From SIG710 sp045587665 (GTDB taxonomy: Bacteria > Bacillota > Clostridia > Oscillospirales > CAG-272), in NCBI GenBank assembly GCA_045587665.1, contig JAZNCT010000021.1:1-18767 (forward strand): DNA of 18,767 nt, written 5' to 3'. This document shows, one piece after another, positions 8,500 to 15,423 of the stretch (the first letter of the stretch is position 1; every line of letters begins with the position of its first letter). Position numbers and translations under genes: made by a program. The notes below the pieces were generated by a model. It saw nothing but the letters and a program-made list of their open reading frames with translations. It searched no databases and was not told the DNA's origin.

Positions 8500-9684
8500 T
8501 CAATGATGGAACAATCTCATTCCTGTGAATGCCATTGTCATTCCGTACTTATCAGCGCAAGCAATAACAACGTCATCACGGATAGATCCGCCGGGCTCTG
8601 CGATATACTTAACACCGCTTCTCTTTGCTCTCTCAATGTTGTCATCGAAGGGGAAGAATGCGTCAGAACCAAGAGCAACGTTATCCTTTGTCTGAAGGTA
8701 AGCCTTTGCTTCCTCATCTGTGAGAGGCTCAGGGCGGCATGTAAAGTACTTCTGCCAGTTTCCGTCTGCACAAACATCCTCTTCGTTCTTGTTGATATAG
8801 CCGTCGATAACATTATCTCTCTCGGGTCTTGCAATATCAGACTTGAAGGGGAGGTTCAGAACCTTATCATGCTGACGGAGGAACCATGTGTCAGCCTTAG
8901 AGCCTGCCAGACGTGTGCAGTGGATTCTTGACTGCTGACCTGCACCAACGCCGATTGCCTGTCCGTCATATGCGTAGCAAACAGAATTTGACTGTGTATA
9001 TTTAAGAGTGATAAGAGAAATGATCAGATCGCGAACAGCGCTTTCGGGAAGCTCCTTATTTGCAGTAACGATATTTGAAAGAAGAGCGCGGTTGATCTCA
9101 AAATTGTTTCTTCCCTGCTCAAATGTGATGCCGAAAACATGCTTATGCTCGATTTCTGCAGGAACGTAATCAGGATCTATCTTAACGATATTATAGTTAC
9201 CCTTTCTCTTGCTCTTAAGAATTTCAAGAGCCTCGGGCTCATAGCCGGGAGCGATAACGCCGTCTGAAACCTCTCTCTGAATGAGCTTTGCGGTTGTTAC
9301 ATCGCAAACATCGGAAAGAGCTACCCAGTCACCAAAGGAGCACATTCTGTCAGTACCTCTTGCTCTCGCATAAGCGCAGGCAAGGGGAGACTCATCAAGT
9401 CCCTCAATATCATCAACAAAGCAAGCCTTCTTCAGCTTTTCGGGAAGGGGAATACCAACAGCCGCGCTGGTGGGACTGACGTGTTTAAAGGAGGTAACAG
9501 CAGGAAGTCCGAGAGCTGCTTTAAGCTCCTTTACAAGCTGCCATGAATTAAATGCGTCAAGAAAATTGATAAAACCGGGTCTGCCGCAGAGAATTTCGAT
9601 GGGAAGCTCCTTGCCGCCGTCCATAAAGATCTTTGCGGGCTTCTGATTGGGGTTACAGCCGTATTTAAGTTCAAATTCTTTCAT
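8500..9684 (-). CDS. purH: AICAR transformylase, stand-alone (C-terminal half of PurH/ATIC)
   Basis: Transfers the formyl group of 10-formyl-THF to AICAR, giving FAICAR. At 394 residues this is only the transformylase part; the MGS-like IMP cyclohydrolase domain that normally starts PurH is absent. Sequence landmarks: CGRPGFINFLDAFNSWQLV near residues 34-52, the catalytic pair Lys67-His68 in SFKHVSPTSAAVG, ARARGTDRMCSFGD, KYTQSNSVCYA, GAGQQSRIHCTRLAG (247-261), SDAFFPFDDNIERA and a C-terminal FHH. The KHVSP form and the C-terminal FHH resemble animal ATIC more than the E. coli protein, which has KHNNPCG. It sits 13 nt after purO, whose product would perform the missing ring closure. Ribosome binding site AAGGAGAT. 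The symbol purH is used for the activity, not the full bifunctional protein. Confidence 0.95.
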   Translation of the reverse strand: MKEFELKYGCNPNQKPAKIFMDGGKELPIEILCGRPGFINFLDAFNSWQLVKELKAALGLPAVTSFKHVSPTSAAVGIPLPEKLKKACFVDDIEGLDESPLACAYARARGTDRMCSFGDWVALSDVCDVTTAKLIQREVSDGVIAPGYEPEALEILKSKRKGNYNIVKIDPDYVPAEIEHKHVFGITFEQGRNNFEINRALLSNIVTANKELPESAVRDLIISLITLKYTQSNSVCYAYDGQAIGVGAGQQSRIHCTRLAGSKADTWFLRQHDKVLNLPFKSDIARPERDNVIDGYINKNEEDVCADGNWQKYFTCRPEPLTDEEAKAYLQTKDNVALGSDAFFPFDDNIERAKRSGVKYIAEPGGSIRDDVVIACADKYGMTMAFTGMRLFHH

Positions 9685-9697
9685 TTTTCAAATCTCC

Positions 9698-10414
9698 TTA
9701 AACATTTTTATTTACTATTCTTGTTTCGCTATCGCCGCTTTCGATATCAATATATCTTACGAAAAGCGATACTTTGTTATCTTCATTAAGATTAGTCCAG
9801 ATAAGGTCTGTAAGTGCATCAATATCCATATCGGGAAGAGAGAGCGTCTTGGGCTCACCCTCAAAGGAAGGAAGCGGATCACCCTCGCCATTATATGTAT
9901 GAATGAACTTCGCCTTGCCCGCAATGGGATTTGAATAAGCATAAGTAAAACGCTCGCAGGAGCTGTCATCGCCCTCAGCACTCTTAAGAATGGACATAGC
10001 ATAATTCATATCGCCATTCTCGCGGCGTATGATACCCGATATTCTGGGGGTAAAATTAGGCTTATCGTCCTCAAACTCACGGGTACGCAGAGCCTGCTCA
10101 AATGTCATCTGCTTGTCCATAAGCTCATAGATAGTGTCAGTCTGATCACCGTTTGTAACAATAGTCTTGTTGCCGAGAACACGGACGGGATAGTAGATGA
10201 TAAGGTGGGGATCAACCATCTTGGATTCGTCAAATGCCTTGGTGCGCATAGCGTCACCCTCACTGACAAACACACGGTTGCGGCTGTTTACGCTTCTGCC
10301 CATAATGAAATATGCAGTTACAGCCTTTTTGCCGTCTGCACTCTTACCTATAATAATTCCTCTGCCATGGTAGGCAAGAGAATTAAGTTCTTCCTTTATA
10401 GTTGAAATTTTCAT
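9698..10414 (-). CDS. purO: PurO-type IMP cyclohydrolase
   Basis: Predicted to close the ring of FAICAR to IMP, the last step of the pathway. The 238-residue protein lacks the PurH N-terminal fold and instead resembles the archaeal PurO family at its N terminus: YHGRGIIIGKSADGKKAVTA (residues 15-34) followed by GRSVNSRNRVF, comparable to the YxGR...G...GxPxxAYRxxxRSxxNR pattern of PurO. Archaeal PurO is about 200 residues, so this one is somewhat longer. The strongest support is context: it lies directly before an AICAR transformylase that lacks the cyclohydrolase half, with 13-nt gaps on both sides and a GAGAGGTAAAG binding site. Recognition of the fold is from motif memory only, hence the lower confidence than for its neighbours. 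Confidence 0.85.
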   Translation of the reverse strand: MKISTIKEELNSLAYHGRGIIIGKSADGKKAVTAYFIMGRSVNSRNRVFVSEGDAMRTKAFDESKMVDPHLIIYYPVRVLGNKTIVTNGDQTDTIYELMDKQMTFEQALRTREFEDDKPNFTPRISGIIRRENGDMNYAMSILKSAEGDDSSCERFTYAYSNPIAGKAKFIHTYNGEGDPLPSFEGEPKTLSLPDMDIDALTDLIWTNLNEDNKVSLFVRYIDIESGDSETRIVNKNV

Positions 10415-10427
10415 TTTTCTTTACCTC

Positions 10428-11036
10428 TCATTTTATAATTTCGGCGCAGACCTTTTCAAGGGCGCGGGGAAGGATTATCCACTCGCAGTTTTCCATAACG
10501 TATTTCTGCAGCGTTTCGGGGGTATCGTCCTCTCGTATCTCAACAGCCTTTTGCATTATGATCTCACCACCGTCGGGGATCTCATTTACAAAATGTACCG
10601 TTGCACCCGTAACCTTAACTCCGTAAGCAAGTGCCGCTTCATGAACACGCAGTCCGTAGAAGCCCTCGCCACAGAAAGACGGGATAAGGGAAGGGTGAAC
10701 ATTTATGATCTTCTTTGGATATTTACTCGTAAAACGCTCTGAAAGGATCACCATAAAGCCTGCAAGCACGATAAAATCAATATCATGACTGTCGATCAGC
10801 TCCATAATTTGGTTTTCAAAATCTTCCTTACCCGAGCAGTTGTTCTTCAGCACCACTGCCGTCTCAATACCCGCGTTTTTCGCTCTTTCAAGCGCATACG
10901 CATCGCTTTTATTTGAAATTACCAGCGAAATCTTACCGCTTCTGATTATTCCGCTTTTTTCTGCATCTATAAGAGCCTGAAGATTAGTTCCGCCGCCCGA
11001 AACGAGAACGGCAACCTTCGCATATTCCTTAGCCAT
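10428..11036 (-). CDS. purN: Phosphoribosylglycinamide formyltransferase, 10-formyl-THF dependent
   Basis: Formylates GAR to FGAR with 10-formyl-THF as donor, the first of two folate-dependent steps. The 202-residue chain matches the usual GART length. It has the N-terminal phosphate-binding VLVSGGGTNLQALID, the catalytic Asn112 and His114 in INVHPSLIPSF, and Asp155 in PDGGEII, the third catalytic residue. The loop after the His motif (FCGEGFYG) is longer than the E. coli PGLH and is of the type seen in many Firmicutes. The ATG at 11036 lies inside the end of the upstream channel gene (8-nt overlap), so the two are probably translationally coupled. The alternative formate-dependent PurT is not present, so this step relies on Fhs-derived 10-formyl-THF. 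Confidence 0.96.
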   Translation of the reverse strand: MAKEYAKVAVLVSGGGTNLQALIDAEKSGIIRSGKISLVISNKSDAYALERAKNAGIETAVVLKNNCSGKEDFENQIMELIDSHDIDFIVLAGFMVILSERFTSKYPKKIINVHPSLIPSFCGEGFYGLRVHEAALAYGVKVTGATVHFVNEIPDGGEIIMQKAVEIREDDTPETLQKYVMENCEWIILPRALEKVCAEIIK

Positions 11037-11649
11037 TTTTATTCTCCTTCCCTATCATAGAAAGCGCAGGCATCAGCATGCCGCCAATGGCGTTACCGAG
11101 GATAACGAGCCACAGATATCCGAAAGCTTGAAGCGAAACGATATCCGACGCCGCAAAATAGAACATATTGGCAATGGAATGTTCAAAACCGCTTAAAATA
11201 AACACGGGAACGCAGAAGAAAATTCCGCTGATGCTCTTATTTTCTCTGAAAATGCTTACCGCAAGATACATAAGAATACCGCAAAGAATTGCGCGTATAA
11301 GCGTCTGCCCGAATGTCTGTTCAAGCTTTGCCGAACAGATAGTATTTGCAACCTCTCCGATAGAGGGGAGCGCATATTTTGCCGCAAATCCACCGCCGAT
11401 AGTGCCTATGGCATTGCCAAAAAGTCCGAGAAGAAGTACAGAAAAGGCTTCTTTTGAATGATTTTCAGGAATAAAGCCAACTTTGCCGGTAAAAAGCGAA
11501 TAGCCCTTAAAGCAGATGCAGAGCAGGGCCACCGAAAACATCACAGCTCCCACTATCTTTTGCCCCTCTGCCACACAGGCAAGAAATACACAACCTCCGA
11601 TTGTGATCATTATTCCTGCCAAAATTCCGTCAATTATCTTCTTCAGCAT
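11029..11649 (-). CDS. Formate/nitrite transporter (FNT) family channel, short form
   Basis: Six-helix pentameric anion channel of the FocA/NirC family, here probably a formate importer. The 206-residue protein aligns by eye with FocA from its first membrane helix onward: GILAGIMITIGGCVF (TM1), KGYSLFTGK (residues 48-56) at the Leu-Phe-Thr constriction loop, LLLGLFGNAIGTIGGG, and GFEHSIANMF (154-163), identical to FocA and carrying the central pore His157 and Asn161. The last helix contains VILGNAIGGMLM. Missing is the cytoplasmic N-terminal helix of about 30 residues found in FocA; no in-frame start was seen in the nearest 15 upstream codons. The start ATG overlaps the purM stop by 7 nt and has GAGGAAAA upstream; the 3' end overlaps purN. 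Nitrite or hydrosulfide specificity cannot be excluded, but a place between purM and purN in an operon ending in fhs favours formate. Confidence 0.92.
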   Translation of the reverse strand: MLKKIIDGILAGIMITIGGCVFLACVAEGQKIVGAVMFSVALLCICFKGYSLFTGKVGFIPENHSKEAFSVLLLGLFGNAIGTIGGGFAAKYALPSIGEVANTICSAKLEQTFGQTLIRAILCGILMYLAVSIFRENKSISGIFFCVPVFILSGFEHSIANMFYFAASDIVSLQAFGYLWLVILGNAIGGMLMPALSMIGKENKNG

Positions 11650-12692
11650 ATAGTTATCTTTTCCTCGCTCTTGACTATTCTGCCGATAACATAAGCGTCT
11701 TCTCCTGCAGTCCTGAGAGCTTCAAGAGCCTTATCCACTTCAGAGGAAGGAACAACAATGCTCATTCCAACGCCCATATTAAAGGTATTGAACATATCGC
11801 GCTCACTAATATTTCCTGTTTTCGCAATAAGGTCAAAAATGGGAAGCACCTTGACGGCCTTGCGATCAATAACAGCACCCAGTCCGTCTGGGATACTCCT
11901 CGGGATGTTCTCATAAAATCCGCCGCCTGTGATGTGGGAAATACCCTTAACATCCACTTTCTCAATAAGAGACAGAACAGATTTAACGTATATTTTTGTA
12001 GGTGTGAGAAGAGTTTCCGCAATGCTCTTTCCGCCAAGCTCTGAATTTGGAGCATAAAGCGAATCCGGATTATTATCAATATCAAAAACCTTGCGCACAA
12101 GAGAAAATCCGTTTGAATGTATTCCGCTTGAAGCCAGTGCGATGACCACATCGCCTTTAGCCATTCTCTTGTTATCAAGTATTTTTTTCTTATCAACAAT
12201 ACCCACAGCAAAGCCCGCAAGGTCATATTCTTCCACAGGCATCATACCAGGGTGTTCTGCGGTTTCGCCGCCGATAAGTGCCGCTCCCGACTGCACACAG
12301 CCTTCGGCAACACCGCTGACGATCTCAGCGATCTTCTCGGGTATGTTCTTTCCGCAAGCGATATAATCAAGGAAAAACAGAGGCTTTGCACCGCAGCAGA
12401 TAATATCGTTTACACACATGGCAACTGCATCAATACCGATAGTATCATGCTTATCCATAAGGATCGCCATCTTTACCTTTGTTCCCCAGCCGTCGGTTCC
12501 CGAAACGAGAACAGGCTCTTCCATACCTGCAACCGGCAGACCAAAGCAACCGCCAAATCCGCCAACGTCGTCAAGACAGCCCTCGTTTTTTGTGCGTGCG
12601 ATATGCTTCTTCATAAGTTCAACCGCCTTATAGCCTGCGGTTATATCAACGCCTGCCGCAGCATAGCTCTCAGAAAATGATTTATTACTCAT
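11643..12692 (-). CDS. purM: Phosphoribosylformylglycinamidine cyclo-ligase (AIR synthetase)
   Basis: ATP-dependent closure of FGAM to aminoimidazole ribotide (AIR), acting after PurL. The 349-residue length is standard. Landmarks: YAAAGVDITAGYKAVELMK near the N terminus, VSGTDGWGTKVK (63-74), KHDTIGIDAVAMCVND, LFFLDYIACGK, the nucleotide-binding GGETAEHPGM, SSGIHSNGFSLVRK and HITGGGFYENIPR. One substitution stands out: Trp69 in the loop that in homologues I know reads GTDGVGTK. The codon there is clearly TGG. The start ATG follows a 24-nt gap after purF with AAAGGA at normal distance, and the stop overlaps the next gene. Part of the same operon as its substrate-producing enzyme PurL. Confidence 0.97.
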   Translation of the reverse strand: MSNKSFSESYAAAGVDITAGYKAVELMKKHIARTKNEGCLDDVGGFGGCFGLPVAGMEEPVLVSGTDGWGTKVKMAILMDKHDTIGIDAVAMCVNDIICCGAKPLFFLDYIACGKNIPEKIAEIVSGVAEGCVQSGAALIGGETAEHPGMMPVEEYDLAGFAVGIVDKKKILDNKRMAKGDVVIALASSGIHSNGFSLVRKVFDIDNNPDSLYAPNSELGGKSIAETLLTPTKIYVKSVLSLIEKVDVKGISHITGGGFYENIPRSIPDGLGAVIDRKAVKVLPIFDLIAKTGNISERDMFNTFNMGVGMSIVVPSSEVDKALEALRTAGEDAYVIGRIVKSEEKITIC

Positions 12693-12716
12693 TTTATAAA
12701 AATCCTTTCAAATATT

Positions 12717-14141
12717 CTATTCCTTACCGTTCCAGCAATAGGTGCAAAGCTTGCATTTGTCAATACCTATAGCTTTCACTATTCCTTCAAGAGACTGAAA
12801 TTCAAGAGATGCAAAATGAAGCTGTTCGCAGATAGCACGGCGCAGATTTTTTCCGCGCTCGGTACTGCCATCGCTGTATTCTTCGATATGCTTCAGTCCT
12901 TCCTTGCCTTCAAGCTCATCGATCACACGTCTCGCAATGAGCTCCATTTCGCTTCCCGAGGAAGAAAAATTCAGATACTTGCAGCCATACATGATCGGAG
13001 GGCAGGCAGAACGCATATGAACACTCTTTGCACCGTGGTCATAAAGAAAATCAACCGTCTCCTTCAGCTGTGTACCTCTGACTATAGAATCGTCAACAAA
13101 AAGCAAATTCTTATCTTGAATCAGTTCATGAACAGGAATCTGCTTCATCTTTGCCACTCGGTTTCTGTCCCTCTGATTTGAGGGCATAAAGCTTCGCGGC
13201 CATGTTGGTGTATACTTGATAAAGGGACGCGCAAAGGGCACGCCGCTATTATTTGCATATCCTATAGCATGGGGTGTTCCCGAATCGGGCACGCCGCAGG
13301 CATAGTCAATATCCTGTGCAAGTCCTCTTTCTCTGTCTGTCTCCGCCATAATTTCGCCATTGCGGTATCGCATTGTTTCAACATTCACGCCCTCATAATT
13401 TGAGGTAGAATATCCATAATACGACCACAAAAATGCACATATCTTCATTTTGTCACCGGGCTTGGCAAGCTGTTCTATACCTTCGCATGAAAATTCAACT
13501 ATCTCACCGGGCCCCAGCTCCCTTTCATCCTCAAAACCAAGCTTTTTATAGGCAAATGACTCGAAGGTTGCGCAGTACCCGTCCTCGCTTTTTCCTATCA
13601 GGACGGGAGTTCTGCCCATTTTGTCTCTTGCGGCAATAATGTTTCCGCCATTTTTCAGTATCAGCACTGAAGCAGAGCCATCAATAACACTCTGAGCAAA
13701 TTTGATTCCCTCACAAAAGCTGTCCTTAAGACCGATAAGGGCCGCAACGAGCTCTGTCGAATTCACTTTACCGCCGGTCATTGCGTTAAACTGACCGTGG
13801 GTATGATCAAAATATTCCGAGAGGAGCTGGTCAGAATTATTCACCGCACCAACAATGCAGATAGCATATGTTCCAAGCTTTGAGCGGATAAGCAAGGGCT
13901 GTGGATCGCTATCGCTGATACAGCCTATTGCGCTGTTTCCGCTCATCTCATCGAAAATATTTTCAAATTTTGTCCTGAAAGGCGAATTTTGTATATTGTG
14001 AATAGATCTCTGCAGGCCGTCTGTCTCATTATAAGCCGCCATGCCTGCGCGGCGTGTTCCCAGATGAGAATGATAATCTGTTCCGAAAAACACGTCCATC
14101 ATTGCGTCGCGCTTCAGCGCCGCTCCGAAAAATCCACCCAT
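12717..14141 (-). CDS. purF: Amidophosphoribosyltransferase with apparently inactive glutaminase domain
   Basis: First committed step: PRPP plus a nitrogen donor to phosphoribosylamine. The 474-residue protein has a clear phosphoribosyltransferase half with the PRPP loop FVDDSIVRGTQ (348-358). The four cysteines expected to bind the Fe-S cluster of the B. subtilis-type enzyme are present: Cys235 (KICAF), Cys387 (CPPIMYGC), Cys466 and Cys469 (CTYCWNG). The N-terminal Ntn-hydrolase domain is abnormal. The chain begins MGGFFGAAL where active enzymes begin MCG, with no cysteine in the first 70 residues, and the usual GHxRYST, HNGN and DSE glutamine-site motifs are not recognisable (AIGCISDSDPQP, GAVNN and VNSTE instead). 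The start is unambiguous: GGGAGG sits six nt before ATG, 13 nt after purC. It may use free ammonia, or ammonia from a partner. Confidence 0.9.
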   Translation of the reverse strand: MGGFFGAALKRDAMMDVFFGTDYHSHLGTRRAGMAAYNETDGLQRSIHNIQNSPFRTKFENIFDEMSGNSAIGCISDSDPQPLLIRSKLGTYAICIVGAVNNSDQLLSEYFDHTHGQFNAMTGGKVNSTELVAALIGLKDSFCEGIKFAQSVIDGSASVLILKNGGNIIAARDKMGRTPVLIGKSEDGYCATFESFAYKKLGFEDERELGPGEIVEFSCEGIEQLAKPGDKMKICAFLWSYYGYSTSNYEGVNVETMRYRNGEIMAETDRERGLAQDIDYACGVPDSGTPHAIGYANNSGVPFARPFIKYTPTWPRSFMPSNQRDRNRVAKMKQIPVHELIQDKNLLFVDDSIVRGTQLKETVDFLYDHGAKSVHMRSACPPIMYGCKYLNFSSSGSEMELIARRVIDELEGKEGLKHIEEYSDGSTERGKNLRRAICEQLHFASLEFQSLEGIVKAIGIDKCKLCTYCWNGKE

Positions 14142-14154
14142 ATGACCTCCCGAT

Positions 14155-14835
14155 TTAAGCGAAGAACAGCTCAGAGAGTGTCATGGGGTCTATATACTTG
14201 CCGTCTTTATAAACGCGCATATTGCCGGATGCGATCTCGTCGATAAGCATAACCTTGCCCTCTGCATCGTAACCGAACTCAAATTTGATATCATAAAGAA
14301 CAAGACCCTTTTCTTTCAGATCATCAGCAACTATCTGAGTGATCTTCTGAGTCATAGTCTTGATATCATCATACTGCTCTGCAGTCATAACGCCAAGGTC
14401 AACAAGACCGTCCTTGGTAACAAGCGGATCGCCCTTTTCGTCATTCTTAAATGTTGTTTCAACATATGCAGGAAGGTCGTCGCCCTCGTTGCAATAATCG
14501 CTGTAACGGCGGTAGAAGGAGCCTACAGCCTTATGACGGCAGATAACCTCAAGGCCCTTACCGAAAACCTTACCGGGAAGAACCTCCATGGTTGTGTTTG
14601 CAAGGTCAGCACTCACATAATGTGTCTTGATGCCTGCCGCATTGACCTTTTCAAAGAAATAGATTGACATACGGAGATTAACGTCTCCAACACCGTCGAT
14701 CGTAAGACCAACAGAATTTTCACCGGGATCGAAAACGCCGTCCTTGCCGGTGCAGTCATCCTTAAATTTAAGAAGGTAGTTTCCATTTTCAAGTGCAAAA
14801 ACGTCCTTTGTTTTTCCTGTGTAAACGAGTTTCAT
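14155..14835 (-). CDS. purC: SAICAR synthetase
   Basis: Joins CAIR and aspartate with ATP to form SAICAR. The 226-residue protein shows the family N terminus KLVYTGKTKDVF, YLLKFKDDCTGKDG, the conserved EVICRHKAVGSFYRRY where many PurC proteins have EVVVRNxAAGSxxRR, and the Mg/ATP-binding segment LYDIKFEFG...LIDEI with DE near residue 202. The stretch after FKDD (TGKDGVFDPGENSVG) differs from the common DDATAFNGxKxxxIxGKGxxNN, so this is a divergent clostridial-type PurC, and the C terminus is short. ATG at 14835 is preceded by AAGGAGAAT, 29 nt after purE. SAICAR would next need PurB, which is not encoded in this window. Confidence 0.93.
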   Translation of the reverse strand: MKLVYTGKTKDVFALENGNYLLKFKDDCTGKDGVFDPGENSVGLTIDGVGDVNLRMSIYFFEKVNAAGIKTHYVSADLANTTMEVLPGKVFGKGLEVICRHKAVGSFYRRYSDYCNEGDDLPAYVETTFKNDEKGDPLVTKDGLVDLGVMTAEQYDDIKTMTQKITQIVADDLKEKGLVLYDIKFEFGYDAEGKVMLIDEIASGNMRVYKDGKYIDPMTLSELFFA

Positions 14836-14864
14836 ATTCTTATTCTCCTTATGTTATATAAAAT

Positions 14865-15359
14865 TTACTTATTAAATTCCGCCTCAACTGCGGCGTTTTT
14901 TTCCAGAACCTTTTTTGCGTCCGACATACGCTTTGCATCAAGCTTTGCTGAAAGCTCATCATCCGAGACAGCCAGCATCTGGGCAGCAAGCAAAGCGGCA
15001 TTGGCGCCCCCGTCTATGGCAACAGTAGCTACAGGTATGCCTGTGGGCATCTGAACTGTTGACAGCAGGGCATCAATGCCGTCAAGATTTGTTGATTTAC
15101 AGGGAATTCCGATAACGGGCAGTGTTGTGTTTGCGGCAATTGCGCCTGCAAGGTGAGCTGCCATTCCTGCCGCAGCTATCATAACTCCAAAGCCGTTTTT
15201 CTTTGCTTCGCGCGCAAAATTGCCTGCTTCTGCAGGTGTTCTGTGCGCTGAATAAACGTGCACTTCAAATGGTATTCCAAGGGATGCAAGGGTATCGGTG
15301 CACTTGCGGATAATGGGAAGATCACTGTCACTGCCCATAACGATTCCTACTTTTTTCAT
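14865..15359 (-). CDS. purE: 5-(Carboxyamino)imidazole ribonucleotide mutase / AIR carboxylase
   Basis: Makes 4-carboxy-AIR (CAIR), either from N5-CAIR (class I mutase) or from AIR and CO2 (class II). The 164-residue chain has the PurE fold markers GIVMGSDSDLPIIR near the N terminus, YSAHRTPAEA, AAAGMAAHLAGAIAANT and STVQMPTGIPVATVAI. It groups with class I by the AAHL and QMPxGIPVAT segments, but class I hallmarks are altered: Leu replaces Trp in GSDSDW, and GMAAHLAG replaces GGAAHLPG. No purK is found here. The ATG at 15359 with GGAGGTT upstream is chosen; an in-frame GTG at 15392 lies inside the leader terminator and has no binding site. First gene of the operon, directly behind the riboswitch. 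Confidence 0.95.
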   Translation of the reverse strand: MKKVGIVMGSDSDLPIIRKCTDTLASLGIPFEVHVYSAHRTPAEAGNFAREAKKNGFGVMIAAAGMAAHLAGAIAANTTLPVIGIPCKSTNLDGIDALLSTVQMPTGIPVATVAIDGGANAALLAAQMLAVSDDELSAKLDAKRMSDAKKVLEKNAAVEAEFNK

Positions 15360-15371
15360 ATTAACCTCCAT

Positions 15372-15423
15372 AAAAAAACTAAAAGGGTGCACTTATTCCG
15401 ATTTCATGGAATCAAGTGCGCCC
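15372..15423 (-). terminator. Leader terminator of the ZTP riboswitch (expression platform)
   Basis: On the minus strand, GGG-GCACTT-ATTCC (15423-15408) pairs with GGAAT-AAGTGC-CCC (15399-15385), with a C/A mismatch, one bulged G and an 8-nt loop, followed by TTTT-AG-T7 (15384-15372) just before the purE ribosome binding site. The first GGG belongs to the CTGGGC end of the aptamer, so aptamer folding and terminator folding compete. Confidence 0.85.

Noticed and set aside
15360..15392. A GTG start giving purE eleven extra residues
   Set aside because: It falls within the 3' arm of the leader terminator, has no ribosome binding site, and translates the T-run. The ATG at 15359 with GGAGGTT is far better.
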